Shown piece by piece: positions 1-8,855 of a stretch of DNA of 64,000 nt (position 1 is its first letter; each line of letters starts with the position of its first letter). A program made the translations under genes and the position numbers. This DNA is from JAHEEL01 sp963785245 (GTDB lineage: Bacteria; Actinomycetota; Acidimicrobiia; Spongiisociales; UBA5794): assembly GCA_963785245.1 (NCBI GenBank), contig CAWAUO010000006.1, positions 186,001-250,000 of the forward strand, read 5' to 3'. A model generated the notes under the pieces. It was given only the letters and a program-made list of their open reading frames with translations, searched no databases and was not told the origin of the DNA.

Positions 1-389
1 AGCCGAACCGGGTCGACGGGCGTTGGACTCAGCCGTTGGGTCGCGGCACGGACCGAGGCGACGATGATCGTTCCTTCCCGCCGTGCGAGGGCATGGCGTG
101 CAACGATCCGATCTGCCATGGTCGAGATGCTCGGGGACACGTGCTCGAAGGGGAGCGTCTCCCACGCCGGGAGATGGAATCCGTCGTTGGTGAAGAGCGC
201 GAGATCCTCGGCGAGGTCCTCCGCGTCGCGTTCACCGGGGACGACGGCGAGGATGCTGCGGCCCGTCCGCTCGGCGATTCCGGCGAGCACTACTGACCTG
301 AGCGCGGTGCCGATGACGTACCTGCCGGGGATCGGCGGAACCTGGTCACGGCCGAAGCGTTCGAGCACAGAGGTAAGCGGAGCGACCAC
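1..389 (-). CDS. mfd: Transcription-repair coupling factor Mfd, N-terminal part
   Basis: This gene runs off the left edge of the window, so only about the first 130 codons are visible. The product would be the DNA translocase that removes stalled RNA polymerase and recruits UvrA during transcription-coupled repair. The visible part contains the block LPAWETLPFEHVSPS followed by TMADRIVARHAL and IIVASVRAATQRL, which is the typical order in the UvrB-like N-terminal module of Mfd. The GTG at 389 is the best start because VVAPLTSVLERF follows it, but no clear ribosome binding site precedes it and the frame stays open further upstream. It lies 35 bases after the SDR gene on the same strand. The identification rests on motif recall. 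Confidence 0.82.
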   Translation of the reverse strand, partial: MVAPLTSVLERFGRDQVPPIPGRYVIGTALRSVVLAGIAERTGRSILAVVPGERDAEDLAEDLALFTNDGFHLPAWETLPFEHVSPSISTMADRIVARHALARREGTIIVASVRAATQRLSPTPVDPVR

Positions 390-424
390 GAAGAGAGAGC
401 GTACCGATCGGACCGGCCAACGCG

Positions 425-1465
425 TCAGCGCTCGACGAATCCCTCGCTCGCGAGCCACTCGACGGTTCGGCTGAGCGTCTCACCAATCGGTGTGTAGACC
501 ATGTCGAGATCTTCAATCGACCGGGACGCGTCGAACCGGTGGCCGTGAAGCAGCGTTCGGAGCATCTCGACACAGATCGGGCGCTCACCCCCGAATAGAC
601 CGGCTGCAGCAACAAGTGGATAGGCCGCCACGGCGGCGCGGCGAGGGAGCATGACGAACGCGAACGACCGGCCGGTGATCTCGGCGAGCGTCGCCATTGC
701 TTCGTCGACGGTGATGCTCGCTCCACTGATCAGATACCGGGCGCCGTCCACGCCGCGCTCCGCCGCGAGGAGATGGCCGGCGGCACAGTCGTCCACATCA
801 ACGATCGAGAGGGTGGTGTCGATCGCGACGACCCGCTTTGCATTCAGCGCCAACCGGAGCAGGAACGTCGAACCGCCTGCGCGACCAGGGCCCTGAACGG
901 ACGTTGGATTGACGGCGACTGCCTCGATGCCGACACGCGCGGCCTCCTCGAAGAACGCGCGCTCCCCCAGGTACTTCGATCGGGCGTAGTGAGAGAGGAA
1001 TCCCGCACCGTGTGGTGTCGACTCTGAGGCCACCGTCCCCTCGGGCTCACCGATGGTGGCTGCCGATGATGTCAACACCACGCGGCGTGCTCGAGCCCTG
1101 GACGCCGCGCCAACCACGGTTCGAACACCGTCGACGTTGGTCCGGTACATCGGTCCCGGGTCCAACGGGCACATGGTGTTGACGCCGGCGACGTGGAAGA
1201 CCGCGGCGCACCCGGACATGCCTTCGACCAGCGCTGGTCGATCCTGGAGGTCACCGCGAATCGGAACTGCTCCCTTCGCAGCGAGGGCCTGCGACGACTC
1301 AACGGACCGGGCAAGTGCCCGCACGTTGGCTCCCGACTCCAGCAGGTGATCGACGACGGCACCTCCCACGAACCCGGACCCACCGGTGACGAAGACAGGC
1401 ACGCCGGTGAACCCTCTCGTCGATCTCGGGGAGGTGCTCGAACCGTCGAGGTCCGCCGTCGGCAC
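425..1465 (-). CDS. NAD(P)-dependent epimerase/dehydratase (extended SDR)
   Basis: The protein of about 346 residues is an extended short-chain dehydrogenase/reductase. It has the Rossmann glycine motif TGGSGFVG near residues 27-34, a central LTSSAATIGEP strand and the catalytic YARSK (YxxxK) near residue 160. The family acts on nucleotide sugars, steroids or dihydroflavonol-like substrates; the sequence does not tell which. The GTG start at 1465 gives an unusually long stretch before the Rossmann fold, and a second GTG 21 codons downstream (VPVFVTGG) is possible. It sits 3 bases after pgsA and is probably cotranscribed with it. Confidence 0.85.
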   Translation of the reverse strand: MPTADLDGSSTSPRSTRGFTGVPVFVTGGSGFVGGAVVDHLLESGANVRALARSVESSQALAAKGAVPIRGDLQDRPALVEGMSGCAAVFHVAGVNTMCPLDPGPMYRTNVDGVRTVVGAASRARARRVVLTSSAATIGEPEGTVASESTPHGAGFLSHYARSKYLGERAFFEEAARVGIEAVAVNPTSVQGPGRAGGSTFLLRLALNAKRVVAIDTTLSIVDVDDCAAGHLLAAERGVDGARYLISGASITVDEAMATLAEITGRSFAFVMLPRRAAVAAYPLVAAAGLFGGERPICVEMLRTLLHGHRFDASRSIEDLDMVYTPIGETLSRTVEWLASEGFVER

Positions 1466-1468
1466 CGG

Positions 1469-2026
1469 CTAGTCCTTCGCGCGTGACGTGGTGAACACGG
1501 AGCGGAAACGGGAGAAGTAGTCCCCGGCCGAGACAACGGTCACGATGACGGCGGCGGCCATGAACCACTGGTCGAGTCGCCACGGTCCGATGACGATGTC
1601 CAATCTCAGGATCGCCAGGGCGATGGCCGTGAATTGGAGCGCAGCCTTGGACTTGCCCCACATGCTCGGCGGCACGGTCGACGAGTCGAGTGCGGCGACG
1701 CTCCGCAGCCCCATGATCGCGATCTCTCTGGCGATGATGATGAAGGCCACCCATGTGGAGACCGTACCGACCTCGACGAGTGCGATGAGCGCACCCGTCA
1801 CGAGGATCTTGTCGGCGACCGTGTCGAGGAACGCCCCGAGTGTGCTCGTGAGTTGCCAGCGGCGAGCGAGGTAGCCGTCGGCAAAGTCCGTCAAGGCCGC
1901 GATCACGAACACGATGGTCGCCACCACCCGCATTCCCTGGCTGTCCTGGCCCGCAAGAATGAGGCCCATGGCCACGGGCGTGAGGATCAGCCTGGCAATT
2001 GCGAGAAGGTTCGGAATCGACAACAC
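1469..2026 (-). CDS. pgsA: CDP-diacylglycerol-glycerol-3-phosphate 3-phosphatidyltransferase
   Basis: This 185-residue integral membrane enzyme makes phosphatidylglycerol phosphate from CDP-diacylglycerol and glycerol-3-phosphate. The CDP-alcohol phosphotransferase signature is complete near residues 47-73: DFADGYLARR, then GAFLDTVADK, giving the DxxDGxxAR...GxxxDxxxD pattern. Several hydrophobic helices surround it, and the N-terminus SIPNLLAIARLILTP is typical of PgsA. The length matches the family. The neighbours glpK, plsY and plsC elsewhere in the window fit glycerol phosphate and phospholipid metabolism, although the gene itself sits at the end of the rplY-pth-glpK run. Other phosphatidyl-alcohol transferases of the same fold cannot be excluded. 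Confidence 0.88.
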   Translation of the reverse strand: MLSIPNLLAIARLILTPVAMGLILAGQDSQGMRVVATIVFVIAALTDFADGYLARRWQLTSTLGAFLDTVADKILVTGALIALVEVGTVSTWVAFIIIAREIAIMGLRSVAALDSSTVPPSMWGKSKAALQFTAIALAILRLDIVIGPWRLDQWFMAAAVIVTVVSAGDYFSRFRSVFTTSRAKD

Positions 2027-2056
2027 GGTCAGATGGTAAGCGTTCTGCGCGTTCGG

Positions 2057-3538
2057 CTACTCGACCCAGCCCATCGAACGCTCGACCGCCTTCCTCCAGT
2101 CTCGATATCGCCGGGCTCGTTCGTCCGGATCCATCGAAGGGGTGAACGTTCGATCCTCTTCCCAGTGTGCGGCGATCTCGTCGAGGCTCGCCCAGAACCC
2201 GACAGCGAGACCGGCAGCGTACGCGGCCCCAAGCACCGTTGTCTCGCTGATTCTCGGCCGCACGACGTCGACGTCGAGCATGTCCGCCTGGAACTGCATG
2301 AGAATGTCGTTGACGACCATTCCGCCGTCGACCTTCAGTTCGCTGAGTTCGATCCCGGCGTCCGCCTCCATGGCGTCGAAAACGTCCCGACTCTGGAATG
2401 CTGTCGACTCGAGCACAGCACGGGCCAGATGACCACGGGTGGCGTACCGAGTGAGGCCGGCGATCACCCCGCGGGCGTCATCCCTCCACCATGGGGCGAA
2501 GAGTCCGGAGAACGCCGGGACGAAGTAGACGCCTCCGTTGTCATCCACCTCGGTGGCGAGCTCGCTGATCTGTTCCGCCGATTCGATCATCTTCAAGTTG
2601 TCACGCAGCCACTGCACGCCGGCACCGGCGATCGCGACAGAACCCTCGAGTGCGTACTTTGCCGGCTCCCCTCCCAGTTGGTACGCGACGGTGGTGAGCA
2701 GACCGTTGTCAGAACGTACGGCGTGCTCGCCGGTGTTGAGCAGAAGGAAGCAGCCGGTTCCGTAGGTGTTCTTCGCCGTACCCGGGGCAAAGCACGCTTG
2801 TCCGAACAGGGCGGCGTGCTGGTCGCCCAAGATTCCGGCAAATGGTACGCCCGGAAGCGGATCCCGGGATCCGGCGATGAGCCCGGACGACGGAACAATC
2901 CGCGGAAGCATCGAGGGCGGGATCCCAATGGCATCGAGCAAGCGGTCATCCCACGACAGGGTCTCGAGATCCATCAGCATCGTGCGACTCGCATTGGTGA
3001 CATCGGTGACGTACTCACCGGTCAAGTTCCAGGCGACCCAGGTGTCCATGGTCCCGAAAGCGACCTCGCCCTCCTCGGCTCGCGCTCTGATCTCGTCGTC
3101 GTGGTCGAGGATCCACCGGACCTTCGGCCCGGCGAAGTAGGTGGCCAGCGGCAGTCCGGTCTGTGCCCGGAATCGATCCGCTCCTTCGTCTCCTCCGAGA
3201 CGGCGGCAGAGGTCGGCCGTGCGCACGTCTTGCCAGACGATCGCATTCCCAAGCGGCTGCCCCGTCTCTTTCGACCAGAGCAGCGTGGTCTCGCGTTGGT
3301 TGGTGAGGCCAACCGCTGCGAGGTCGTCGGGTGTCGCTCCGAGTTGGTCGAGAGCTTCGCTGGTCACGAGTTCAACGTTGCGCCAAATCTCATTGGCATC
3401 GTGCTCGACCCATCCCGGTTGCGGATAGATCTGCTCGTGCTCGCGCTGGGCCATCGCAACAATCTGACCGTGACGGTCGACCAACGCACAGCGAGAAGAG
3501 GTCGTTCCCTGGTCTATTGCCGCAACGTACGCAGCCAT
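2057..3538 (-). CDS. glpK: Glycerol kinase
   Basis: The 493-residue FGGY-family kinase phosphorylates glycerol to sn-glycerol-3-phosphate. It begins AAYVAAIDQGTTSSRCA, the ATP-binding phosphate-1 motif, followed by QREHEQIYPQPGWVEHD, the glycerol-kinase-specific N-terminal block. Later come WLTNQRETT-like and GILGDQHAALFGQACF, and the C-terminal KVDGGMVVNDILMQFQAD signature near residue 400. Length is normal. A purine-rich AAAGGTG precedes the ATG by about five bases. The gene follows pth after 11 bases. No glpF or glpD is visible nearby. Confidence 0.95.
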   Translation of the reverse strand: MAAYVAAIDQGTTSSRCALVDRHGQIVAMAQREHEQIYPQPGWVEHDANEIWRNVELVTSEALDQLGATPDDLAAVGLTNQRETTLLWSKETGQPLGNAIVWQDVRTADLCRRLGGDEGADRFRAQTGLPLATYFAGPKVRWILDHDDEIRARAEEGEVAFGTMDTWVAWNLTGEYVTDVTNASRTMLMDLETLSWDDRLLDAIGIPPSMLPRIVPSSGLIAGSRDPLPGVPFAGILGDQHAALFGQACFAPGTAKNTYGTGCFLLLNTGEHAVRSDNGLLTTVAYQLGGEPAKYALEGSVAIAGAGVQWLRDNLKMIESAEQISELATEVDDNGGVYFVPAFSGLFAPWWRDDARGVIAGLTRYATRGHLARAVLESTAFQSRDVFDAMEADAGIELSELKVDGGMVVNDILMQFQADMLDVDVVRPRISETTVLGAAYAAGLAVGFWASLDEIAAHWEEDRTFTPSMDPDERARRYRDWRKAVERSMGWVE

Positions 3539-3549
3539 CGTCGCACCTT

Positions 3550-4125
3550 TCAGTTGTTCAGTTCACCCGCTGTCTCGCGGGCTGCAGCACCACCGGCGAC
3601 GGCGAACACCTCAATCACCCGAAGGCTCCGAATAATCGCGTCGTCGACCGAATCCCGTTCGACCTTAGCGAACCGATCGAGGACGTATGCAGCAGGGTCG
3701 ACACGGTCGGGTGGCCGACCGACGCCGATCTTGAGCCGCCAGAACTCGTTCGTTCCAAGTGAGCCGACGATCGACCGGATTCCGTTGTGGCCGCCTGCGC
3801 CACCGCCGAACTGGACCTTCAGCTTCGCAAAGGGGAGATCAATGTCGTCATGCACGATCAGAAGGCGATCGCCGTCGACGTGCTCATAGCGCACCAGCGG
3901 AGCGACGGCCTGGCCACACTCGTTCATGAACGTTCGTGGCAGCGCCAGCACCGCCCGCGTCTCGCCAACACGTGTGGTGGCGACATCGGCTCGGATGCCG
4001 AGGCGGGCCTTCTTGAAGGTGAGATCCGGTGCGGACGCGACCACGGCTTCTGCGCCGACGTTGTGACGCGTGCCGTCGTAGCGGGATCCGGGGTTCCGGA
4101 GACCGACGATGAGTCTGGTGTCCAC
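3550..4125 (-). CDS. pth: Peptidyl-tRNA hydrolase
   Basis: This 191-residue cytosolic enzyme hydrolyses peptidyl-tRNAs released by stalled ribosomes. The N-terminus LIVGLRNPGSRYDGTRHNVGAE holds the conserved asparagine and the catalytic histidine of RHNVG. The motif RTFMNECGQAV and the aspartate in LLIVHDDIDLP follow, and GGAGGHNGIRSI closes the active site. All four landmarks of bacterial Pth are present and the length is usual. It starts 9 bases after rplY, the common actinobacterial order ctc/rplY-pth. Confidence 0.95.
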   Translation of the reverse strand: MDTRLIVGLRNPGSRYDGTRHNVGAEAVVASAPDLTFKKARLGIRADVATTRVGETRAVLALPRTFMNECGQAVAPLVRYEHVDGDRLLIVHDDIDLPFAKLKVQFGGGAGGHNGIRSIVGSLGTNEFWRLKIGVGRPPDRVDPAAYVLDRFAKVERDSVDDAIIRSLRVIEVFAVAGGAAARETAGELNN

Positions 4126-4134
4126 GGAGTGGAG

Positions 4135-4803
4135 CTAGCCCTCGTCGGACTCGGCGTCGCCGCCAGCGCCCTCTTCGCCCTCTTCGCCCTCTTCGCCCTC
4201 TTCGCCCTCGAGGAGTTCGTCGATCTCCTCTTCTTCTTCGACGATGGACGGGAGCAGAACCGTCACGAGTGGCCGATCGGACTCGGTGAGGTACGTGACG
4301 CCCTCGAGAACCGGGAGGTCCTCCACCTTGAGCGTGTCACCGATGCCGAGTTCGCTGATGTCGACGGTGATCGAAGTCGGGATGGCAGTCGGAAGTGCGG
4401 AAAGCATGACGGCGTTCTCGATGGTCTCGACGAACCCGCCTTCTTCCTTCACACCGAGCGGAGTTCCAACGAACTCGAGGCCCACCTCAGCGTCGATTGC
4501 GATATCGAGCGAGACCTTGATGAAGTCGAGGTGGACAATGTCGCCGCGCACCGGGTCACGCTGCACCTCACGAGCGACGGCAAGCGTCTCGCTTCCGCCA
4601 TCGACCTCCACGTTGATGAGAGCGTTCAGACCGGCATCGGTGTTGATCACGGCGTGAAGCGCACGGGCGTCGACCGCGATCTCCTCGGTCTCGATCCCGA
4701 CGCCGTAGACGACGGCCGGAATCTGACCATCACGGCGCATCCGACGCGCCGGACGGCTTCCCGATACGGTGCGCTTGAGAGCGCGCAAGGTCTCCTGTTG
4801 CAT
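4135..4803 (-). CDS. rplY: 50S ribosomal protein bL25 (Ctc form)
   Basis: This is the 222-residue Ctc/TL5 form of bL25, which binds 5S rRNA. I chose the ATG at 4803 because GAGGAG sits 7 bases upstream and the product begins MQQETLRALKRTVSGSR, as the family does; an upstream ATG at 4869 would add an unrelated leader. The 5S-binding domain covers about residues 1-95 and the beta-rich TL5 C-domain about 96-190. The tail is a long acidic low-complexity run, five E-rich GEE units encoded by a 9-bp tandem repeat at 4168-4213. Pth and glpK follow on the same strand. Confidence 0.92.
   Translation of the reverse strand: MQQETLRALKRTVSGSRPARRMRRDGQIPAVVYGVGIETEEIAVDARALHAVINTDAGLNALINVEVDGGSETLAVAREVQRDPVRGDIVHLDFIKVSLDIAIDAEVGLEFVGTPLGVKEEGGFVETIENAVMLSALPTAIPTSITVDISELGIGDTLKVEDLPVLEGVTYLTESDRPLVTVLLPSIVEEEEEIDELLEGEEGEEGEEGEEGAGGDAESDEG
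4168..4213. repeat. 9-bp tandem repeat in rplY acidic tail
   Basis: Five near-identical copies of CGCCCTCTT lie head to tail on the plus strand. On the coding strand they give repeated Gly-Glu-Glu. The repeat length is a multiple of three, so copy-number change would lengthen or shorten the tail without breaking the frame. Confidence 0.9.
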
Positions 4804-4932
4804 GGCTGGGCTCCTCGAAGAATGCTGCCGAAGTCCCACAAGTGTAGGGCGCAAGGAAGCACAAAGCACATGGGCGCAGGGAGCGACGCCTCATCGGCGC
4901 GATCCGGACTCCCAAGGCCCTCTCCGCTGCGT

Positions 4933-4950
4933 ACCGGCCTGACGGCCGGT
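4933..4950. terminator. Hairpin between YjbQ gene and rplY
   Basis: ACCGGCC and GGCCGGT form a perfect 7-bp stem around a TGAC loop. It lies 3' of the YjbQ gene on the minus strand. No T-run follows, so termination is plausible but not shown. Confidence 0.45.
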
Positions 4951-4956
4951 GCTCGC

Positions 4957-4981
4957 GCCTCCCCCACTCCGTGGGAGAGGC
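4957..4981. terminator. Second hairpin after the YjbQ gene
   Basis: GCCTCCCCCAC pairs with GTGGGAGAGGC around a TCC loop with one mismatch, only 11 bases after the YjbQ stop codon. Together with the hairpin at 4933 it probably separates the prs-YjbQ transcript from rplY. Confidence 0.5.
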
Positions 4982-4991
4982 CGACTCCTGG

Positions 4992-5399
4992 CTACCCGGG
5001 GATGAATGACAGGCGGATCTGCCGGACGGCGTTGTCCTCGTTGGGGTCCACGAGGACGATCGACTGCCACGTTCCGAGCGCCGGTCGGCCGTCGATGACC
5101 GGTACGACGACCGAGGGAGCGACGATCCCCGGCATCACGTGATCCGCACCGTGGCCGGGGGAACCATGCTGGTGGCGGTACCGGCGGTCATCGCGGGGAA
5201 ACACGTCGTCAAGGGCATTCATGAGGTCGATGTCGCTTCCGGCACCGATCTCGATGATGGCGATGCCGGCGGTCGCGTGTGGCACGAAGACGTTCAGCAG
5301 CCCATCTCCCCGATCGGCGGCGAATCGGGCGGCATCGGCGGTCAGGTCGACAATCCCCCGGCGGTACCCGGTCTCTATCGAGAAGACGTGTGTGTCCAT
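4992..5399 (-). CDS. YjbQ/UPF0047 family protein
   Basis: The 135-residue protein belongs to the YjbQ family (COG0432), small trimeric proteins with reported weak thiamine-phosphate synthase activity and an uncertain physiological role. The conserved metal/active-site cluster is visible as HATAGIAIIE near residue 42 and as HGSPGHGADHVMPG near residues 79-92. The C-terminus ending LGTWQSIVLVD is also family-typical. Length is normal. It follows prs after 22 bases on the same strand and two hairpins lie after it, so it likely ends the tRNA-Gln-glmU-prs transcript. Confidence 0.88.
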   Translation of the reverse strand: MDTHVFSIETGYRRGIVDLTADAARFAADRGDGLLNVFVPHATAGIAIIEIGAGSDIDLMNALDDVFPRDDRRYRHQHGSPGHGADHVMPGIVAPSVVVPVIDGRPALGTWQSIVLVDPNEDNAVRQIRLSFIPG

Positions 5400-5421
5400 T
5401 AGTCTTCATCTGACCGGCAGA

Positions 5422-6396
5422 TCAGATGTTCTCCCCTTGGAAGATGTCGCTCACCGAGGCATCGGAGAAGATCGCGTTGACGGCGCCGGCAAGGATCGGG
5501 CCGACCGAAAGCACGGTGATCTTGTCGAGCGTCCGCGCCTCGTCGGGCAGCGGAAGCGAGTTTGTGATGATGAGTTCGTCGATCGGCGCAGCCATGATCC
5601 GATCGAGCGCCGGCGGCGACAAGACACCGTGGGTCGACACCACGCGAATCGACAGGGCGCCTCGCTGCTTCAGGAGTTCTGCCGCGCCAACGACCGTGCC
5701 GGCCGTGTCGATCATGTCGTCGACGATGATGGCATTTCGGTCCTTCACATCGCCAACGACCCAGAGCGTCGACGTCTCATTCCGGACATCGGCCGCACGA
5801 CGCTTGTGAACAAAGGCAACGCGGGCCCCGAGGTGCGCTGCATAGCGGGAGGCGAGTTTGACCCGGCCAGAGTCCGGGGAGACCATCGTGGTGCGACCTT
5901 CGGTGGTCTTGCGGAGGTAGGTCGAGAAAAGATGGAGCGCGGTCAGGTGGTCGAAGGGTTTGTCGACGAACCCCTGGATCTGACCGGTGTGGAGGTCGAG
6001 GCTGACGATCCGGTCCGCTCCGGCAACAACGAACAGGTCGCCCATCAGGCGTGCGGAGATCGGCTCGCGCGGCCGACCCTTCTTGTCCTGCCTGGCATAT
6101 CCGTAGAACGGCATGACCGCAGTGATCCGCTTCGCCGACGCCCGCTTGAGGGCGTCGATCATGATCAACTGCTCCATGATGTTGAAGTTGAGCGGTTGCG
6201 TGTGGCTCTGGATCACAAAGGCGTCCGCCCCGCGAACGCTCTCGGTGTAGTGGATGTAGATCTCCCCGTTGGCGAACACAGATCGCTCGACACCGCCGAG
6301 TTCGACACCCAGAATGTGCGCCACTTCTTCGGCCAGGGGTTCATTGGCCGAGCCCGAGAACACCATCAACCGCTTCTGGCTCCGCAGCTCCATCAA
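5422..6396 (-). CDS. prs: Ribose-phosphate pyrophosphokinase
   Basis: The 324-residue enzyme makes PRPP from ribose-5-phosphate and ATP for nucleotide, histidine, tryptophan and NAD synthesis. Visible landmarks are the flexible regulatory block FANGEIYIHYTESVRG, the ATP loop FYGYARQDKKGRPREPIS, the signature DLHTGQIQGF and the PRPP loop VDDMIDTAGT near residue 225. This is the class I form with full length. Its start overlaps the end of glmU by four bases (ATGA), so the two are translationally coupled; the second codon is also ATG, leaving a one-residue ambiguity. Confidence 0.95.
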   Translation of the reverse strand: MMELRSQKRLMVFSGSANEPLAEEVAHILGVELGGVERSVFANGEIYIHYTESVRGADAFVIQSHTQPLNFNIMEQLIMIDALKRASAKRITAVMPFYGYARQDKKGRPREPISARLMGDLFVVAGADRIVSLDLHTGQIQGFVDKPFDHLTALHLFSTYLRKTTEGRTTMVSPDSGRVKLASRYAAHLGARVAFVHKRRAADVRNETSTLWVVGDVKDRNAIIVDDMIDTAGTVVGAAELLKQRGALSIRVVSTHGVLSPPALDRIMAAPIDELIITNSLPLPDEARTLDKITVLSVGPILAGAVNAIFSDASVSDIFQGENI

Positions 6397-7772
6397 ACCC
6401 CGTCCTGAGACGCCCGACGCTTCCTTCGCTCAGCGTAGCCAGGGATCTCCTCTTGGAGCGAACGCTCAACGGCGAGCGCTCCTGTGGAGACGTCATGGCT
6501 GATCACTGAGCCTGCGCCGGTGTAGGCATCGTCGCCGACGGTTACCGGAGCGACGAGGATCGTGTCCGAGCCGATGAATGCGCGGTCCCCAATAATGGTC
6601 CGATTCTTCTCGAAGCCGTTGTAGTTCGCAGTGACCGTCGCCGCTCCGACGTTCGAGTCCTCACCGATCGTCGTATCACCGATGTAGCTGAGATGCGGTA
6701 CCTTCGATCGAGGCCCAATCTGTGAGTTCTTGACTTCGACGAAGGCCCCCGCCTTCGAATCGACGGCGAGCACGGTGCCGGGTCGCAAGTACGTGAAGGG
6801 ACCCACCGCTGCCAGCGGTCCAACCCTCGCGCTCTCAATGACGGCGAACCGCACGACGGCCGCGGCGGCGATGTGGGCATCGGTCGCATGGACGCTTGGC
6901 CCCACCTCGGCTCCGACCTCAACTGACGTCGCACCCTGGAGGTAGACGTCGGGGTGAATCGTTGCGCCTGCGGCGACCTCAACACCGGCGTCGATGTAGA
7001 CACGCTCAGGATCGGTCATCGCGACCCCGGATTCCATCAGCTGCCCATTGATCCGACAACGCAGGACCTTGGATGCAACGGCGAGTTCGGCATGGGAGTT
7101 CACGCCGAGGCACTCCGCCTCCTCTGCGGCGACACTCGAGATCTTCTGAGCGTCGCCGGAGAGGATCCCGATCACGTCGGTGAGGTAGTACTCACCTTGA
7201 TCATTGTCGCTCCTGAGACGATCCAGCGCATCGCCGAGAACGGCAGCGTCGAAGGCATATACCGAGATGTTCACCTCGGTGATTGCCCGCTGGGCTTCGT
7301 CTGCGTCGCGTTCTTCAACGATCCCGACGATTCGCCCGTCGGTCCGCCGGACACGCCCGTAGCCGGTAGGGTCCGCGAAGTTGGAGGTGAGCACCGTGGC
7401 GGCGGCACCATCGCTGCGGTGGGTCTCGAGCACCGAGGCAAGCGTGGCCGTGCGCAGCAACGGCATGTCGCCGAGGATGACGAGAACCGTGTCGACGTCG
7501 CCATCGCAAGCGCTGAAACCGACCCGTGCAGCGTCGCCCGTGCCGAGTTGTGGTTCCTGAACAGCCCCGATGGCGTGGGCCGGCAGCGAGGCGACGACCT
7601 CGTCAGCGCCGTAGCCGACGACGACGACGGTCTCGTCGGCGCCGAGGGGTTCGGCACCTGAGAGCGACCACCCGACCAGGCTGCGGCCGCAGGCGCGGTG
7701 GAGCACCTTCGGCCGGTCTGACTTCATCCTCGTGCCCTTCCCTGCGGCGAGCACGATCACGGCAAGACTCAT
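6393..7772 (-). CDS. glmU: Bifunctional GlmU: GlcN-1-P acetyltransferase / UDP-GlcNAc pyrophosphorylase
   Basis: This 459-residue enzyme performs the last two steps to UDP-N-acetylglucosamine for peptidoglycan. The N-terminal nucleotidyltransferase domain starts VIVLAAGKGTRMKSDRPKVLH and contains the QLGTGDA uridine-binding block. The C-terminal half is a left-handed beta-helix of hexapeptide repeats with the acetyltransferase block TYLRPGTVL, FVEVKNSQIG and GAATVTANYNG. Both domains look complete. GGAGG lies 5 bases before the ATG, in the 16 bases left after the tRNA-Gln CCA, so glmU is probably cotranscribed with that tRNA. Confidence 0.95.
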   Translation of the reverse strand: MSLAVIVLAAGKGTRMKSDRPKVLHRACGRSLVGWSLSGAEPLGADETVVVVGYGADEVVASLPAHAIGAVQEPQLGTGDAARVGFSACDGDVDTVLVILGDMPLLRTATLASVLETHRSDGAAATVLTSNFADPTGYGRVRRTDGRIVGIVEERDADEAQRAITEVNISVYAFDAAVLGDALDRLRSDNDQGEYYLTDVIGILSGDAQKISSVAAEEAECLGVNSHAELAVASKVLRCRINGQLMESGVAMTDPERVYIDAGVEVAAGATIHPDVYLQGATSVEVGAEVGPSVHATDAHIAAAAVVRFAVIESARVGPLAAVGPFTYLRPGTVLAVDSKAGAFVEVKNSQIGPRSKVPHLSYIGDTTIGEDSNVGAATVTANYNGFEKNRTIIGDRAFIGSDTILVAPVTVGDDAYTGAGSVISHDVSTGALAVERSLQEEIPGYAERRKRRASQDGV

Positions 7773-7788
7773 GGAACCTCCATGGAGA

Positions 7789-7863
7789 TGGCTGGGGGGA
7801 CAGGGCTCGAACCCGTACTGGATGGACCAAAACCACCTGTGCTACCAGTTACACCACCCCCCA
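7789..7863 (-). tRNA. tRNA-Gln (TTG)
   Basis: The reverse complement folds as a full cloverleaf. The acceptor TGGGGGG pairs with CCCCCCA, the discriminator is G and CCA is encoded. The D-arm reads GTGTAACTGGTAGCAC, the anticodon loop is TTTTGGT with anticodon TTG (bases 7828-7830), and the T-loop is TTCGAGC. The gene lies directly upstream of glmU. Confidence 0.95.
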
Positions 7864-7878
7864 AAAGGGTGGATCATG

Positions 7879-7884
7879 AGGTTA
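7879..7884 (-). promoter_or_regulatory. Possible -10 box of tRNA-Gln
   Basis: TAACCT on the minus strand lies 15 bases before the tRNA 5' end. No convincing -35 element is visible. Confidence 0.35.
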
Positions 7885-8009
7885 GACGGGGTGGGAGAGT
7901 TGTTGGGTCTCCAGTTGCCAGTCGCCGGTCGCCATTCGGAGAGGGGTAGCTGAGTAGCTGAGAGGCGGCGGCACTACAGTTCTCCCAGTGCACCGACGGC
8001 GAAGACAGA

Positions 8010-8855
8010 CTACTCGACGTGTTCCCAGCCGCGGTTGATGGGGCAAACGGCCCGGGCGGCGGTTGCCTCCGGTGGGGTCGCGGCGACCGCGTCTTCGGCT
8101 TCATCCAGGGACGGGAGATAGGCAAACAGGGCGGATCCACTGCCGGTCATCGCGACCGGGAGGCCCCACCGGTGTGCCAGTTCGGCCCGCCACTCGTCGA
8201 TCGCCGGGGCAACGGACACCGCTGCAGGGTAGAGATCGTTGACCAGGGGGCCGTAGTCCCGCAGTGCCGGCGGGAGCTCGGCGCCGCTGATCGCCGGCCC
8301 CTCTGGTCGATCGAGGCCGTCCCACGCACGGAAGACGTCGGCGGTACCGAGCGTGATCGGTGGAACAACGATCGCGAGGGCGAATCCCGTGGCGTCCGGC
8401 TGCGGGGCCACACGCTCGCCCCGCCCGGTGACGAATGCGGTGCCGCCGACGACCGCGAACGGGACATCCGAACCGAGGTCGGCGGCGAGCCTCCGCACAT
8501 CGTCGAACGAGACCGAGAAGCGCAGGGCCGCGAGGTTGAGGGCCGCTGCTGCATCCGCGCTGCCTCCACCGAGTCCGGCAGGTGAGGGAATCTGCTTCGC
8601 GACCACCACACGTGTCGGCTGCTGCCGGCGCGCAACACGTCGGGCAGCAGCGACGGCCCTCCATGCGAGGTTCGTATCATCGGCAGGCGCACCGCCACCC
8701 GGAACCTCGATCGAGTCCTTCTCAGCATCCTCGACGATGATCCGGTCATACCAGTCAACGGTCTGGAACAGTCCGCGAAGCGGGTGGAGGCCGTCGGCAT
8801 CGACCGGACGTACGCGGAGGCTGAGGTTCACCTTGGCAAAGGCTCGTGCCCTCAT
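8010..8855 (-). CDS. ispE: 4-diphosphocytidyl-2-C-methyl-D-erythritol kinase
   Basis: The 281-residue GHMP kinase phosphorylates CDP-methylerythritol in the non-mevalonate isoprenoid pathway. The N-terminal KVNLSLRVRPVDADGLHPL block carries the substrate contacts, PSPAGLGGGSADAAAAL near residues 90-106 is the ATP-binding GHMP motif, and MTGSGSALFAY near residue 245 is the C-terminal GHMP motif. Length is normal. The ATG overlaps the stop codon of rsmA by four bases. The cluster metG-tatD-rsmA-ispE is a common actinobacterial order. Confidence 0.94.
   Translation of the reverse strand: MRARAFAKVNLSLRVRPVDADGLHPLRGLFQTVDWYDRIIVEDAEKDSIEVPGGGAPADDTNLAWRAVAAARRVARRQQPTRVVVAKQIPSPAGLGGGSADAAAALNLAALRFSVSFDDVRRLAADLGSDVPFAVVGGTAFVTGRGERVAPQPDATGFALAIVVPPITLGTADVFRAWDGLDRPEGPAISGAELPPALRDYGPLVNDLYPAAVSVAPAIDEWRAELAHRWGLPVAMTGSGSALFAYLPSLDEAEDAVAATPPEATAARAVCPINRGWEHVE

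Noticed and set aside
1634..3889. Long plus-strand ORF of 751 codons opposite glpK
   Set aside because: It is antisense to glpK, pgsA and pth, which have full family motifs. High GC content opens long antisense frames.
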